Program-made: the position numbers and the translations under genes
Shown: positions 1-10,200 of the stretch, piece after piece
How positions within the stretch are numbered: position 1 is the first letter of the stretch
How the letters are laid out: the number at the start of each line of letters is the position of its first letter
Notes under the pieces: generated by a model
What the model was told of the DNA's origin: nothing
Database searches by the model: none
Seen by the model: only the letters and a program-made list of their open reading frames with translations
NCBI GenBank assembly: GCA_017429265.1
Contig: JAFRPG010000090.1
Coordinates: 1 to 64,000 of the forward strand
Length of the DNA: 64,000 nucleotides
Source: Clostridia bacterium
GTDB taxonomy: Bacteria; Bacillota; Clostridia; Christensenellales; Aristaeellaceae
Direction of reading: 5' to 3'

Positions 1-42
1 ATGTTGACGCCACCGTGCTTCCTGTGTTATCCTTCCCATTGA

Positions 43-103
43 GAGAGCCTCCTGGTTCTGGTTTGGTGTGGGAACTTAACCTTACCACTTGGCTCTCTTT
101 TTT
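43..103 (+). terminator. Possible terminator of a gene or RNA upstream of the window
   Basis: GAGAGCC at 43-49 pairs with GGCTCTC at 91-97, and six T residues follow. The loop of about 41 nt is long and may fold further. Nothing upstream is visible, so the transcript it would end is unknown. Bases 104-278 show no gene. Confidence 0.4.
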
Positions 104-278
104 GCTACCCTTTTCTGTTACCTATGTATTATACCTCAACAGAAAATGCCTGAATTTTCAGCTTTTTCGAACAAATTCGGGGCAAACCGCATCCCTGAAC
201 CGGAAAAGACGCGCCGGCATAAGGCTGACGCGTCCCGCAAAGGGAATCTTTGGAGTCAGGATCCGTATCCCGGATGTA

Positions 279-1835
279 TCAGGGCAGTCTGGAGAGGTTG
301 CAGTTCCGCTGCCAGCAGGCCTCGAGCATGGCCCTGGCCACGCCGTAGGTCACATACTCACGCTGCTGGAAGCCGTGGTCCCGCTGGAAAGCGTTCACCG
401 CAGTGGCCGTGCCGGAGCCGTACCGTCCGTCGATGCTGCCGGAGTAGTAACCCAGCATGCTCAGCGCCGTCTGCACCCAGCGGATACAGGTCTGGTTGTG
501 CGGCGTGTCGTTCCTGCTGTTGGGATAGATCGTATCCATGCTCTCCCAGGTATTATCGTTGAGCAGGGTATCCATGTAGCGGTAATAACCGCCGCGGTTG
601 ACCGGACGGATCCGACCGCCGAGGTACGACGCCAGAGCGTCCACCACAGCCTGGTCGACGGAGCCGTCATGCGAGGAGTATCCGCGGTCCCTCATAAAGC
701 GCCTGATCTCGTCCCTCGTGTGGCTTCCGAGGTTGCCCGTTTCGTCCCACTGATCCCCTGTGTAGTATGCGCCGGTCGCCTTCATCTGGACCTGCACCCA
801 GTAGACGACGAGGTTCATGCTATCGGCGCCGAAGCGGCGTCCGTTCAGCTGGGGGATGCCCATATCATAGGGAAGGGTGCTGTCATCCACCGGGACGTGC
901 GTCACGGGGACCGGGGTCACCGGCGCTTGCGTCACCGGGGGCGCCGTGACGATGGACCGGTAGCTGTACTGCGCGATCTGCGGCATTGTGACGGCTCCGT
1001 GGCCCTCGACGGCCCTCCAGTGGGCGGGCGACTGCTGCGGGTAATAGGCGGGGGCGCCGGCGACCGCATCGACACCGTGGAGCAGACGGGAGCCCTGAGG
1101 CTCCACCACGTACCACCGGCTGTCCTCCATCCTGACAAGATTGTACATATGATTATCACCGCCGGAGATGACGCAGGGGAGATCCAGCTTGTCGGCCAGG
1201 ATCTTGTAGACCTTGGCGAAGCCCTCGCAGATCGCGCGGCCGTCAAACATGCACAGCGGCGAGGTGCTGTAGTTCAGGTCGGCGCTTCCGTCATAGACCA
1301 GGCGGCCCGAGACCTTTCGCTGCGCGTACGCGGCGCGGTCATATCTGGACATCCCGGCATAGGCCTCGTCGGCCAGTCCCTCGATCATCTGATCCATCAT
1401 ATACAATTCACCCCGCGTACAGAGCGGGTGCACCTCGAGGATCAGCGCGCTGTAGCTGCTGAGCCGGCCCGGTGTGCCGCACTCCAGTTCGCTGAAGTCG
1501 ACCTCCTCTCCGGTGGGCCTGCAGATATTGAAGTGGCTGATCCATGCCGAGGCTGCCGGATCGTCGTACTGAAGGGCGTACCAGGCGGTGTACACGAAAT
1601 CCATGCTGCTGTATCGGGACGTGTCCTGCGGCATGGGGACATAGCAGTTGATCACGCTCATCGAGTCCGGCGGTGCGAGCGATCGCAGCGCGTCGTAAAC
1701 CGCCCGCTCGTCCGCATCGAGCTGATTGTAGTAGCAGCGGTTCTCCCTGTACCCTTCGTAAGCGCTGGCCGACAGGGGCAGGATCAGCGCCACAACCGTC
1801 AGGACCAGCAGCGGGATCCAAAGCTTCCTCTTCAT
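279..1835 (-). CDS. Secreted transglutaminase-like protein with C-terminal peptidoglycan-binding domain
   Basis: This 518-residue exported protein starts with a classical signal peptide (residues 1 to about 25, ending LSASA). A transglutaminase-core-like region lies around 170-260: Cys203 in AICEGFAKVY and His229 in NHMYNLV are spaced like the catalytic Cys and His, and WYVVEPQ places Glu245 where the family normally has Asp. Two C-terminal stretches resemble peptidoglycan-binding repeats, the clearest near 430-500 (WVQTALSMLGYYSG, then DGRYGSGT). The likely role is cell-wall-associated protein processing, cross-linking or scaffolding; enzymatic activity is inferred. The ATG at 1833-1835 has a good upstream AGGGAGGAT-type ribosome-binding site. 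It stands alone, divergent from the DegV gene. Confidence 0.8.
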   Translation of the reverse strand: MKRKLWIPLLVLTVVALILPLSASAYEGYRENRCYYNQLDADERAVYDALRSLAPPDSMSVINCYVPMPQDTSRYSSMDFVYTAWYALQYDDPAASAWISHFNICRPTGEEVDFSELECGTPGRLSSYSALILEVHPLCTRGELYMMDQMIEGLADEAYAGMSRYDRAAYAQRKVSGRLVYDGSADLNYSTSPLCMFDGRAICEGFAKVYKILADKLDLPCVISGGDNHMYNLVRMEDSRWYVVEPQGSRLLHGVDAVAGAPAYYPQQSPAHWRAVEGHGAVTMPQIAQYSYRSIVTAPPVTQAPVTPVPVTHVPVDDSTLPYDMGIPQLNGRRFGADSMNLVVYWVQVQMKATGAYYTGDQWDETGNLGSHTRDEIRRFMRDRGYSSHDGSVDQAVVDALASYLGGRIRPVNRGGYYRYMDTLLNDNTWESMDTIYPNSRNDTPHNQTCIRWVQTALSMLGYYSGSIDGRYGSGTATAVNAFQRDHGFQQREYVTYGVARAMLEACWQRNCNLSRLP

Positions 1836-1947
1836 CGTCTTATCCTCCCTCCGACTTGTATGCGGGTTGTTTCTTCCTTCATACCTGAAAACGAATGCGG
1901 AAGGAAGTTTCTTCCCGGCGTGCGGATGTTTTTCGGCGGCCGCCCCT

Positions 1948-1976
1948 TGCGCGACCCGGAAAATTGTATTATCATT
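1948..1976 (+). promoter_or_regulatory. Promoter for the degV-cca operon
   Basis: TTGCGC at 1948-1953, a 17-bp spacer and TATCAT at 1971-1976, about 35 bp before the DegV start. Sequence match only. Confidence 0.5.
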
Positions 1977-2012
1977 AATAATGACTAATACCCTTGAAAG
2001 AAGGAGATTCCC

Positions 2013-2897
2013 TTGTCATACGTCCTGAGCTGCTGCTCTGCCGCGGACCTGTCGAAGGAGCACTTCGAACAGCGCGGCATTCACTATATCAGCTTCCACT
2101 ACCGCCTGGGGGAGAAGGAGTACTCGGACGACCTCGGACAGACCGTTCCCTACAAGGATTTCTACCGCGCCATGGTGGAAGGCGCCGAAACGCATACCAG
2201 CCAGATCAATACCGACGAATACGAAGCTTACTTCGAGGGCTTCCTCCGGCAGGGACAGGACGTCCTCCACCTTGTGCTCTCCAGCGGCATCACCAACTCC
2301 CTGCAGTCCGCGGAAGCGGCGGCCCGGAACCTTGCGGAGAAGTACCCGGGGCGCCGGGTCGTGGTGATCGACTCCCTTGCGGCCTCCTCCGGCTTCGGCC
2401 TGCTGGCCGATCTCGCGGCGGATAAGCGGGACGAGGGCTATAGCATCGATCAGCTCGCCGACTGGATCAGGCAGAACCGCCTGCGCATCCATCACTGGTT
2501 CTTCTCCACCGATCTCACCTTCTACATCAAGGGCGGACGCGTCAGCAAGACGGCCGGCTTTGTCGGCAGGATGCTGAATATCTGCCCCCTGCTCAACGTC
2601 GACGTTCACGGGAAACTGATCCCCCGCGAAAAGATCCGCACCGTGCGGCGCGCCATCACCGTGACGGAAGAACATATGGAGCGCTACGCCGAGGATCGCC
2701 TGAACTACAGCGGCAAGTGCTACATCAGTCATTCGGACTGCCCGGAGCAGGCCCGCGCACTGGCCGACCTGATCGAGTCCCGCTTCCCGAAGCTGGACGG
2801 CCGCGTGCAGATCAACTGGATCGGCTCGACCATCGGCGCCCACTCCGGCCCCGGCACGGTGGCGCTGTTCTTCCTGGGTGATGAGCGTGTCGACTGA
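2013..2897 (+). CDS. DegV family fatty-acid-binding protein
   Basis: DegV proteins bind a fatty acid and serve fatty-acid kinase systems (FakB) in Firmicutes. The 294-residue length is typical. It has the conserved T/S-x-Q-x loop (THTSQINTDEY, about residues 62-72), the SSGITNSLQSA motif that contacts the lipid carboxylate, VIDSLAASSGFG, and YIKGGRVSKTAG in the second domain. The start is TTG at 2013, chosen because AAGGAG at 2000-2006 is well spaced and the protein begins directly with the family N-terminus (SYVLSCCSAADL). It overlaps the cca start by 17 bp, so the two are translationally coupled. No fakA kinase is in the window. Confidence 0.9.
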   Translation: MSYVLSCCSAADLSKEHFEQRGIHYISFHYRLGEKEYSDDLGQTVPYKDFYRAMVEGAETHTSQINTDEYEAYFEGFLRQGQDVLHLVLSSGITNSLQSAEAAARNLAEKYPGRRVVVIDSLAASSGFGLLADLAADKRDEGYSIDQLADWIRQNRLRIHHWFFSTDLTFYIKGGRVSKTAGFVGRMLNICPLLNVDVHGKLIPREKIRTVRRAITVTEEHMERYAEDRLNYSGKCYISHSDCPEQARALADLIESRFPKLDGRVQINWIGSTIGAHSGPGTVALFFLGDERVD

Positions 2898-4254
2898 GAT
2901 CATCCGCCTGCCCGAGCCTGTGCAGGCCATCCTTTCACGCCTGCGCGATGCCGGCTATTCGGCCTACGCGGTCGGCGGATGCGTCCGGGACAGTCTGCTC
3001 GGGAAAACGCCCCACGACTGGGACATCTGCACGGCCGCACGTCCAGAAGAAATGCGCCCCCTGTTCGCCGGATGGCACGTGGTGGAAACCGGTCTGCAGC
3101 ACGGGACGCTGACGGTGGTCATCGACCACATTCCCTACGAGGTCACCGCGTATCGGCTCGACGGGCTCTACACCGATCACCGGCATCCGGACAGCGTATC
3201 CTTCGTCCGGGATGTCCGCGAGGATCTCCGCCGCCGGGACTTCACGGTCAACGCGATGGCTTATGCGCCGGAGGAGGGACTCATCGATCTCTTCGGCGGG
3301 CGGGAGGACCTGCAAAAGCGCCTGATCCGCTGTGTCGGCGAGCCGGAGGAGCGCTTCCGCGAGGACACCCTGCGCATCCTGCGCGCCCTGCGCTTTGCCG
3401 CGTGCTATGATTTTGCGATCGAGGACGGGACAGCGGCGGCCGCACGGGCGATGGCGTGCGATGTCCGCCGGGTGGCGGGGGAGCGCATCCGCGCGGAGAT
3501 GACAAAACTCCTCTGCGGCAATGCAGCCGGACGGATCCTGCGGGACTTCTCCGGTGTGATCACCGCCGTATTTCCCGAACTGGCGCCGATGGTGGGCTTT
3601 GACCAGCACACGCCCTGGCATCGCCACGATGTCTGGGAGCACACGGTGCGGGCCGTGGAGGCCATTGCGCCGGAGGAAGCCCTCCGCTGGACCATGCTGC
3701 TCCACGACAGCGGAAAGCCGGAGGCTTTCTTCCTGGACACGGAGGGTATCGGCCATGCTCACGGTCATCAGAAGCGTTCCGCCGCGATCGCGGAGGTGCT
3801 CTTCGATCGGATGCATTTCGACACGAGGACCCGTGACCGCGCGCTGCTCCTGATCGAAAAGCACGACATCGACATGCGGCCCGACGAACGCCTGCTGATG
3901 CGGCAGCTGAACCGGTACGGCGAGGAAGCCGTACGGGACCTGATCGCCGTGCACTGCGCCGACCGGAAAGCCCGCGGGACGGAGCTTCCCGGGGAGGCTG
4001 ACCGATGGGCGGAGGGAATGACGGCGGCCCTCGATGCCCTGCTGGCAAGGCAGCCGTGCTACACCCTCGCTTCCCTCGCCGTGAACGGAAAGGACCTGAT
4101 CACCGCGGGATTCCGCCCGGGACCCGGGCTCGGTCAGACGCTGCAGGCCCTGCTGGAGCGCGTGATGGACGGCGAACTCACCAATGACAGAGAGACACTG
4201 CTCGGGGCCGCGAGGTCCGGGCTGATGGCATTGAACGACCAGGACACGAATTGA
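2881..4254 (+). CDS. cca: CCA tRNA nucleotidyltransferase with HD domain
   Basis: Adds or repairs the 3'-terminal CCA of tRNAs in the cytoplasm. The nucleotidyltransferase head shows VGGCVRDSLLGKTPHDWDICT (about residues 25-45) with the DxD metal pair, then RRRDFTVNAMAY and RILRALRFAACY, the class II poly(A)/CCA polymerase signature. An HD domain follows (HRHDVWEHTVRAVE, then LLHDSGKP, about 240-275), as in many bacterial CCA enzymes. The ATG at 2881 or the GTG at 2878 could start it; the difference is one residue. It lies inside the end of the DegV gene and is followed 19 bp later by kduI. Confidence 0.93.
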   Translation: MSVSTEIIRLPEPVQAILSRLRDAGYSAYAVGGCVRDSLLGKTPHDWDICTAARPEEMRPLFAGWHVVETGLQHGTLTVVIDHIPYEVTAYRLDGLYTDHRHPDSVSFVRDVREDLRRRDFTVNAMAYAPEEGLIDLFGGREDLQKRLIRCVGEPEERFREDTLRILRALRFAACYDFAIEDGTAAAARAMACDVRRVAGERIRAEMTKLLCGNAAGRILRDFSGVITAVFPELAPMVGFDQHTPWHRHDVWEHTVRAVEAIAPEEALRWTMLLHDSGKPEAFFLDTEGIGHAHGHQKRSAAIAEVLFDRMHFDTRTRDRALLLIEKHDIDMRPDERLLMRQLNRYGEEAVRDLIAVHCADRKARGTELPGEADRWAEGMTAALDALLARQPCYTLASLAVNGKDLITAGFRPGPGLGQTLQALLERVMDGELTNDRETLLGAARSGLMALNDQDTN

Positions 4255-4273
4255 ATTGAAGGAGGAAACCCGA

Positions 4274-5104
4274 ATGGAACTGCGCACCGCTTCCTCACCC
4301 CGCGACGTAAAGCACTATGATACCGCCCGTCTGCGCGAGGAATTCCTGATCCGGAATGTCTTTCCGGCAGACGACTTCCGCCTTGTGTACAGCCACATCG
4401 ACCGGATCATCACCGGCGGTGTGATGCCGGTGGACAAGGAGATGGCGCTGCAGGCCGGCGACGAGCTTCGCGCCGCATACTTCCTCGAGCGCCGCGAGAT
4501 GGGCGTCATCAACATCGGCGGTCAGGGAACGGTGACCGTGGACGGACAGGCTTACAGCCTGCGGAACCGGGACGGCCTCTATATCGGCCGTGGCTCGAAG
4601 GACATCCGCTTTGCCAGCGATGATCCCGCCTGCCCCGCCAAGTTCTACTTCAACAGCTGCCCGGCGCACACCGCCTATCCCACGGTGCTGATCCGCCCCG
4701 AGGAATGCGTGCGGGTGGAACTGGGCACCCTCGAGGAATCCAATCACCGCACGATCTGCAAGTACATCCTCCCCGGCCAGGTGCAGAGCTGCCAGCTCGT
4801 GATGGGCATGACGCACCTGGAGCCCGGCAGCGTCTGGAACACGATGCCCTGCCACACCCACGACCGCCGCATGGAAGTCTATCTCTACTTCGACCTGCCC
4901 GAGGACGGATTCGTGATGCATTTCATGGGTGAGGGGCAGGAGACCCGCCACATCATCATGCGCAACGAGGAAGCTGTCATCAGCCCCTCCTGGAGCATCC
5001 ACTCCGGCGCCGGCTCCCGCAACTATACCTTTATCTGGGGCATGTGCGGCGAGAATCAGGACTTCGACGACATGGACGGCATCAGCAATCGCGACCTGAA
5101 GTAA
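4274..5104 (+). CDS. kduI: 5-dehydro-4-deoxy-D-glucuronate isomerase
   Basis: KduI converts 5-keto-4-deoxyuronate, released from unsaturated pectin or glycosaminoglycan uronates, to 2,5-diketo-3-deoxygluconate. The 276 residues match the family length. Cupin metal ligands are visible in CHTHDRRMEVYLYF (His-x-His and Glu) and SWSIHSGAG (His). The N-terminus (ELRTASSPRDVKHYDT) is characteristic. The ATG at 4274 is preferred over a TTG at 4256 because GGAGG at 4261-4265 would lie inside the longer frame. It is followed 22 bp later by kduD, its pathway partner, so the pair forms a uronate-degradation cassette attached to the degV-cca transcript or read from its own unseen promoter. Confidence 0.95.
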   Translation: MELRTASSPRDVKHYDTARLREEFLIRNVFPADDFRLVYSHIDRIITGGVMPVDKEMALQAGDELRAAYFLERREMGVINIGGQGTVTVDGQAYSLRNRDGLYIGRGSKDIRFASDDPACPAKFYFNSCPAHTAYPTVLIRPEECVRVELGTLEESNHRTICKYILPGQVQSCQLVMGMTHLEPGSVWNTMPCHTHDRRMEVYLYFDLPEDGFVMHFMGEGQETRHIIMRNEEAVISPSWSIHSGAGSRNYTFIWGMCGENQDFDDMDGISNRDLK

Positions 5105-5126
5105 AGGAACAGAAAGGAAGATCAGA

Positions 5127-5924
5127 ATGAGCAGGAATCCGTTCTCTCTGGAAGGCAAGATCGCGCTGATCACCGGCGCGTCCTACGGCATCGGCTTTGC
5201 CATCGCATGCGCCATGCATGAGGCGGGCGCCACGATCGTCTTCAACGACATCCGCCAGGACCTGGTGGACAAGGGCATTGCCGCTTATGAAGAGAAGGGC
5301 ATCAAGGCCCACGGCTATGTCTGCGACGTCACCGACGAGGACGCGGTCAACGCGCTCGTGAAGAAGGTGGAGGAGGAAGTCGGCGTCATCGACATCCTCG
5401 TGAACAACGCCGGCATCATCAAGCGCATCCCGATGATCGAGATGACGGCGGCGCAGTTCCGCCAGGTCATCGACGTCGACCTGAACGCTCCCTTCATCGT
5501 GGCCAAGGCCGTGATCCCCTCCATGATCAGGAAGGGCCACGGCAAGATCATCAACATCTGCTCCATGATGAGCGAGCTCGGCCGTGAGACCGTCTCCGCC
5601 TACGCGGCGGCCAAGGGCGGCCTCAAGATGCTGACCCGGAACATCGCGTCGGAGTACGGCGAGTACAACATCCAGTGCAACGGCATCGGCCCGGGCTATA
5701 TCGCGACGCCTCAGACTGCGCCGCTGCGCGAGCGTCAGCCCGACGGCAGCCGCCATCCCTTCGATTCCTTCATCATCGCCAAGACGCCGGCCGCCCGCTG
5801 GGGCGAGGCATCCGATCTCGGCGGTCCCGCTGTCTTCCTGGCCAGCGAAGCCTCCGATTTCGTCAACGGGCACATTCTCTATGTCGACGGCGGCATTCTC
5901 GCCTACATCGGCAAGCAGCCGTAA
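5127..5924 (+). CDS. kduD: Short-chain dehydrogenase, 2-deoxy-D-gluconate 3-dehydrogenase / gluconate 5-dehydrogenase type
   Basis: A classical SDR of 265 residues: cofactor loop TGASYGIGFAIA near 17-28, the NNAGI motif near 93-97, catalytic Ser in NICSMMS, and Tyr-x-x-x-Lys in SAYAAAKGG near 156-162. It probably reduces 2,5-diketo-3-deoxygluconate to 2-keto-3-deoxygluconate, the step after KduI; the assignment rests on the kduI neighbour and overall similarity to KduD/Gno proteins, which cannot be separated by motif alone. The C-terminal DGG-ILAYIGKQP is typical. A GAAAGGAAG site precedes the ATG. The genes for the following KDG kinase and aldolase are not in the window. Confidence 0.85.
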   Translation: MSRNPFSLEGKIALITGASYGIGFAIACAMHEAGATIVFNDIRQDLVDKGIAAYEEKGIKAHGYVCDVTDEDAVNALVKKVEEEVGVIDILVNNAGIIKRIPMIEMTAAQFRQVIDVDLNAPFIVAKAVIPSMIRKGHGKIINICSMMSELGRETVSAYAAAKGGLKMLTRNIASEYGEYNIQCNGIGPGYIATPQTAPLRERQPDGSRHPFDSFIIAKTPAARWGEASDLGGPAVFLASEASDFVNGHILYVDGGILAYIGKQP

Positions 5925-5931
5925 AAAAGGC

Positions 5932-5960
5932 TTGCGTTTTTGCGGAGGATGTGCTATGAT
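5932..5960 (+). promoter_or_regulatory. Promoter for secG
   Basis: TTGCGT at 5932-5937, a 17-bp spacer and TATGAT at 5955-5960, starting just after the kduD stop codon. Confidence 0.55.
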
Positions 5961-5990
5961 GCACAGGTAACTTGAAGGGGGTACTGTCCA

Positions 5991-6221
5991 ATGGATGTAT
6001 TTCTGACGATCGTCATCGTGCTGGCTTCGATCTTCATGATCGTGACCGTTCTGCTGCAGAGCAGCAATGCCAAGGGCCTGGGTGCCATCTCCGGCGAGCT
6101 GACTGCCAACATGAACAAAAAGCAGGCTGCTACGGTGGACGCCAAGCTGGCCATGGGCACCAAGATCGCTGCCGGCGTCTTTATCGTCGCCGCGCTCCTG
6201 CTCTGGTATTTCGGCAAATAA
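5991..6221 (+). CDS. secG: Preprotein translocase subunit SecG
   Basis: Small subunit of the SecYEG channel that stimulates protein export across the cytoplasmic membrane. Its 76 residues contain two membrane helices (about 3-22 and 56-73) joined by the conserved SecG segment LLQSSNAKGLGAISG, with the NMNKK loop. GAAGGGGG lies upstream of the ATG. It has its own promoter and terminator, so it is a single-gene transcript; the frequent Firmicutes neighbours rnr and smpB are absent here. Confidence 0.93.
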   Translation: MDVFLTIVIVLASIFMIVTVLLQSSNAKGLGAISGELTANMNKKQAATVDAKLAMGTKIAAGVFIVAALLLWYFGK

Positions 6222-6237
6222 CGATCATTCAAGAAAT

Positions 6238-6273
6238 CCCCTGCGCTTCCATACGGGACGCGGGGGTTTTCTT
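6238..6273 (+). terminator. secG terminator
   Basis: CCCCTGCG at 6238-6245 pairs with CGCGGGGG at 6259-6266 (one G-T pair), followed by TTTTCTT. Confidence 0.85.
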
Positions 6274-6328
6274 ATGCCAGAAACCGTGCGTTTTCGGCGG
6301 ATGCCGCATGAATTTGCAATTCTGTCAG

Positions 6329-6357
6329 GTGACAAACAGGGCTGTCTGTGGTATGAT
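6329..6357 (+). promoter_or_regulatory. Promoter for the polysaccharide deacetylase gene
   Basis: GTGACA at 6329-6334, a 17-bp spacer and TATGAT at 6352-6357. Confidence 0.5.
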
Positions 6358-6389
6358 AATCTTGAAAAAGAATGCAAGGAGGGATCCGG

Positions 6390-7220
6390 ATGCCTGTGAT
6401 GCGGTTTCCGAACGGCCTGCGCAAGGCGCTGACTTTATCCTATGACGACGGTGTGGAGCAGGACCGTCAGCTCATTGGGATCCTGGATGCGGCGGGCCTG
6501 AAGTGCACCTTCAACCTGAACAGCGGCTGCTTCCCGCCGGAAGGTCATGTCTGGCCCGAGGGACAGATCCATCGCCGCATGCCCGCAAGCGCCGTGCAAG
6601 CGCTCTACAAAGGGGAGCACGAGGTGGCTGTCCATACCCTGACCCATCCGGACCTGACCCAGCTGCCGCTGAGCGAGATGGTCCGCGAGCTGACGGAGGA
6701 CCGGCTGAACCTGGAAAAGATGTTCGGCACCCTGGTGCGCGGCGCGGCCTATCCCTACGGCACTTACTCGGATCAGACGGTGGAAGCCCTCAGGGCCAGC
6801 GGGCTCGTGTACTGCCGCACGGTCTGGTCCAGCCACGATTTCTCCATCCCGCAGGACTGGCTCCGGCTCAGGCCGACCTGCCATCACGCCGACCCCGAGC
6901 TGGACACGCTCTGCGACCGTTTCCTGAAGGAGAACCCCTACGCGAACAGCCGTCTGTTCTATCTCTGGGGCCATGCCTATGAGTTTGAAGCCGTGGACAA
7001 CTGGGATGTGATCCGCCGCTTTGCCGATAAAATGGGAGGCCGCGACGACATCTGGTACGCGACCAACATCGCGGTGTACGATTACGTGGACGCCTGGCGT
7101 CAGCTGCGTGTGTCCGCCGACGGAAAGACATGGCACAATCCCACGGCGACGACCCTCTGGGCGGAGCAGAACGGCAGCGTGACCGAGATCGGCCCGGGAC
7201 GGACCGTATCTCTCCGCTGA
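6390..7220 (+). CDS. Polysaccharide deacetylase family protein
   Basis: A NodB-fold (carbohydrate esterase 4-like) protein of 276 residues without a signal peptide. LTLSYDDGVEQD near 12-23 supplies the metal Asp and the following catalytic Asp; HEVAVHTLTHPDL near 76-88 supplies the H-x-x-x-H metal motif; AYPYGTYSD resembles motif 3 with the Arg replaced. The C-terminal FYLWGHAYEFE supplies the late His motif. It probably removes N- or O-acyl groups from a carbohydrate, but the substrate is unknown and the cytoplasmic location suggests imported oligosaccharides. The ATG at 6390 is chosen over one at 6372 because AAGGAGGG at 6376-6383 is ideally placed. Confidence 0.82.
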   Translation: MPVMRFPNGLRKALTLSYDDGVEQDRQLIGILDAAGLKCTFNLNSGCFPPEGHVWPEGQIHRRMPASAVQALYKGEHEVAVHTLTHPDLTQLPLSEMVRELTEDRLNLEKMFGTLVRGAAYPYGTYSDQTVEALRASGLVYCRTVWSSHDFSIPQDWLRLRPTCHHADPELDTLCDRFLKENPYANSRLFYLWGHAYEFEAVDNWDVIRRFADKMGGRDDIWYATNIAVYDYVDAWRQLRVSADGKTWHNPTATTLWAEQNGSVTEIGPGRTVSLR

Positions 7221-7289
7221 GAAGATACGGGAAGAAAATGCCCTCAACGGTCGTTGTATCTGTGAACAACGATCTGACGGAGGATGTGT

Positions 7290-10200
7290 ATGAACCAGGA
7301 TTGGCGGGACGGAGCGGTTCCCGGTGAGCAGGATTACGGGTACAGGCAGGGGAGAGACGAAACCCCGCCCGCTTGGAATGCCCGGCCCGCATATCCGCGG
7401 GAACAGGCTCCCCTGACACCCGCCGGAGAACAGGCTCCGGCCGCCGGATGGGCCGGAGACATACTCGCCGGGGAGGATCCGGCGCCGTGGTATGCGGGCA
7501 GTGAACCGGCATACGCGGAGAACGATGACGACCGGATACCCGATCCGGCAATCGGTCCTGCGGGCCCGGATGCGGAAGAAAACGGCGACGGGCCGCTGGA
7601 CGACGCCATCCTCGAGCGCAGGTCGATCTTCAAGAAGCGGGAGAAGGCGCCGCCGTTCGCAGTCGCCGTGGCTGCGCACACCCTGCAGCTGCTGGCTGTG
7701 GTCGCCCTGCTGGCCGCCGCGGCCGGGCTGGGCACCATCGCCGGCATCGCCAAGGGCTATGTGGAGACGGCGCCGAACCTCGACACCGCGGCCATCAGCG
7801 AGCAGAACCAGACTTCCTATATCTATGACGCGAACCAGAACCTGATCACGGAATACAAAGGCACCGAGAACCGCGAGATGGTCTCGATCGCCGCCATGCC
7901 GATCTGGCTCCAGCACGCCTTTGTGGCGGCAGAGGACGCGCGCTTCTACACCCACAGCGGCGTGGATATCAAGCGCATCGGCGGCGCCTTCATCTCCAAC
8001 CTGTCCTCCTCCTCGACACAGGGCGGCTCCACGATCACGCAGCAGCTGATCAAGAACACCCTGCTCTCCTCCGAGCAGAGCTACAAGCGCAAGATCCAGG
8101 AAGCCTACCTCGCCATGCAGCTCGAGCAGACTTACACCAAGGACCAGATCCTCGAGACCTACATGAACACGATCTGGCTCGGGGAGAACTATTACGGCGT
8201 GCAGGTGGCGGCCCGCGGTTATTTCGGCAAAGAACTCCGCGATCTGACCCTGCGCGAGTGCGCGATGCTGGCGGGAATGGCGAACTCGCCCTACTACTAC
8301 AATCCCCGCCGCAACTATTATACCCGCCACAAGGAGGGCGTCGATTATCCGCGCATCACGGATGACCGGACGGACTATGTGCTCCGCCGGATGGTCGACT
8401 GCGGCTTCATCAGCGACGCGGAATACCGGGCGGCGATGCTCCGTGAATCCGCGAGGGTCCTGGAAGAGGATCCGACCGGCGGCACGGAGATGTATCAGTA
8501 TCCGCACTTCGTGGAGTACGCGGTGACGGAGGTCGTGGACATCCTCCTCGAACTGGAGGGCCTGCCGGATAACGCGATCAACCGCGCGAAAATGGAAAAC
8601 AAGTTCCGCACGGGCGGCTACCGCGTGCAGCTGACCATCGACACGGACATCCAGAAGGCGGTGGAGGAAACGCTCGCCAACTGGACGTCCTACCCGAGTC
8701 TGCGGGATCCGTCGGACAAGATCTACCGGGCTTCCAACGGTGACGGCACCTATACCGAGATCGCCCAGCCGCAGGCCGCGGCTGTCGTTCTGGACTACCG
8801 CACGGGCGAACTGAAGGCCATCGTGGGCAGCCGTTATGTACCGAAGGCCCGGAAGACCCTGAACCGCGCCACCGACATGCGCATGCCGGTCGGTTCCTCC
8901 ATCAAGCCGCTGACGGTCTATGCGCCGGCACTCGAGCGCGGCTGTTCTCCGGCCAGCATCGTGTTCAACATGCCCCTGCCCATCAGCGGCTGGAAGAACG
9001 CGCAGAGCCAGGACTCCTGGCCCAACAATTACGGCGGAGGCGGCTACACGGGCCCGATCACCCTGCGCGAGGCGATGAAACGCTCGTACAACACGGCCGC
9101 GGCTCAGACCATGATGTCCATCGTCGGCGTGTCGACCGCTGTCGACTATCTGCACCGGATGGGTGTGGACGACCGGCACATCGACGCGACCCCCTTCGGT
9201 GTGACCCTCGGTTCGAGCGGCATCACACCCCTGCAGATGACGGTGGCCTACGGCGTCCTCGCCAACAGCGGCGTCTACCAGGAGCCGATCTCGGTGCTCG
9301 GCATCTCTGACAGCAGGGGAGATCTGATCTGGGACGGCCACCAGCGCCAGGACCGGCGCATGGTCTTCTCCTCCTCCACGGCCTACATGATCGTGGACAT
9401 GCTCAAGACAGTGGTCTCCTCCGGCACGGGCACGAGCGCGAAGATCAAGGGGCAGACCGTGGCGGGCAAGACCGGCACGAACTCCGACCAGAAGGGCGTG
9501 ACCTTCGCCGGGATGACCGGCTACTATGCGTCCTGCGTCTGGATCGGACATGACAATTACAAGGCGCTTTCGAGCAAGACGACCGGCTCGCAGGCTGCGG
9601 CACCCCTCTGGAAGGCATACATGCAGAAGATCCACGAGGGAAAGAGCAACCGCGACATCTATGAGGACGACGCAAGCCGCTACGGGCTGGTGAAGGTCAC
9701 CACCTGCGCGGTCTCCGGTCAGCTGGCCACCGAGGCCTGCTATCAGGACGATTTCGGTGTGGTCACCGACTACTGGAAGAACGGCACGCAGCCGACGGTC
9801 CAGTGCCAGATGCATACGGCGGAGCGGATCTGCCTCGACAGCGGCATGCCGGCTTCGTCCTACTGCGTCAATGTGGCGACCCGCGGCGTGGTCACCATTC
9901 CGGCGGGCCATCCGCTCTACCAGTTCCTCGGCACGAAGTACGAAAACGAACTGCGCAAATACCTGACCCTCTCATCGGGCCAGTACGGGCAGACCTGCAC
10001 GCTCCATACCTCGATCTATGTACCGCCGGCGGAGGATCAGTATCCCGCGGAGGATGATCCTCCGGTGACCGGCGCGCCTTCCGAGCCGACCGTGCCGGTC
10101 ACACCGGGCGGAGGAAGCGTCAGCCCGGGCGTGACCCAGGCGCTCAGCCAGGCCGCCGCGATGCTCCAGACCCTGGACCCCGCAAGCGCCCAGGCGATAG

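Noticed and set aside
15..1988. Plus-strand frame of 657 codons at the window start
   Set aside because: It is antisense to the transglutaminase gene, which has a signal peptide and catalytic motifs.
6435..9911. Very long minus-strand open frame (1158 codons) opposite the deacetylase and PBP genes
   Set aside because: It lies wholly antisense to two well-supported genes, is rich in Arg, Gly, His and Val as GC-rich shadow frames are, and shows no domain or start signal.
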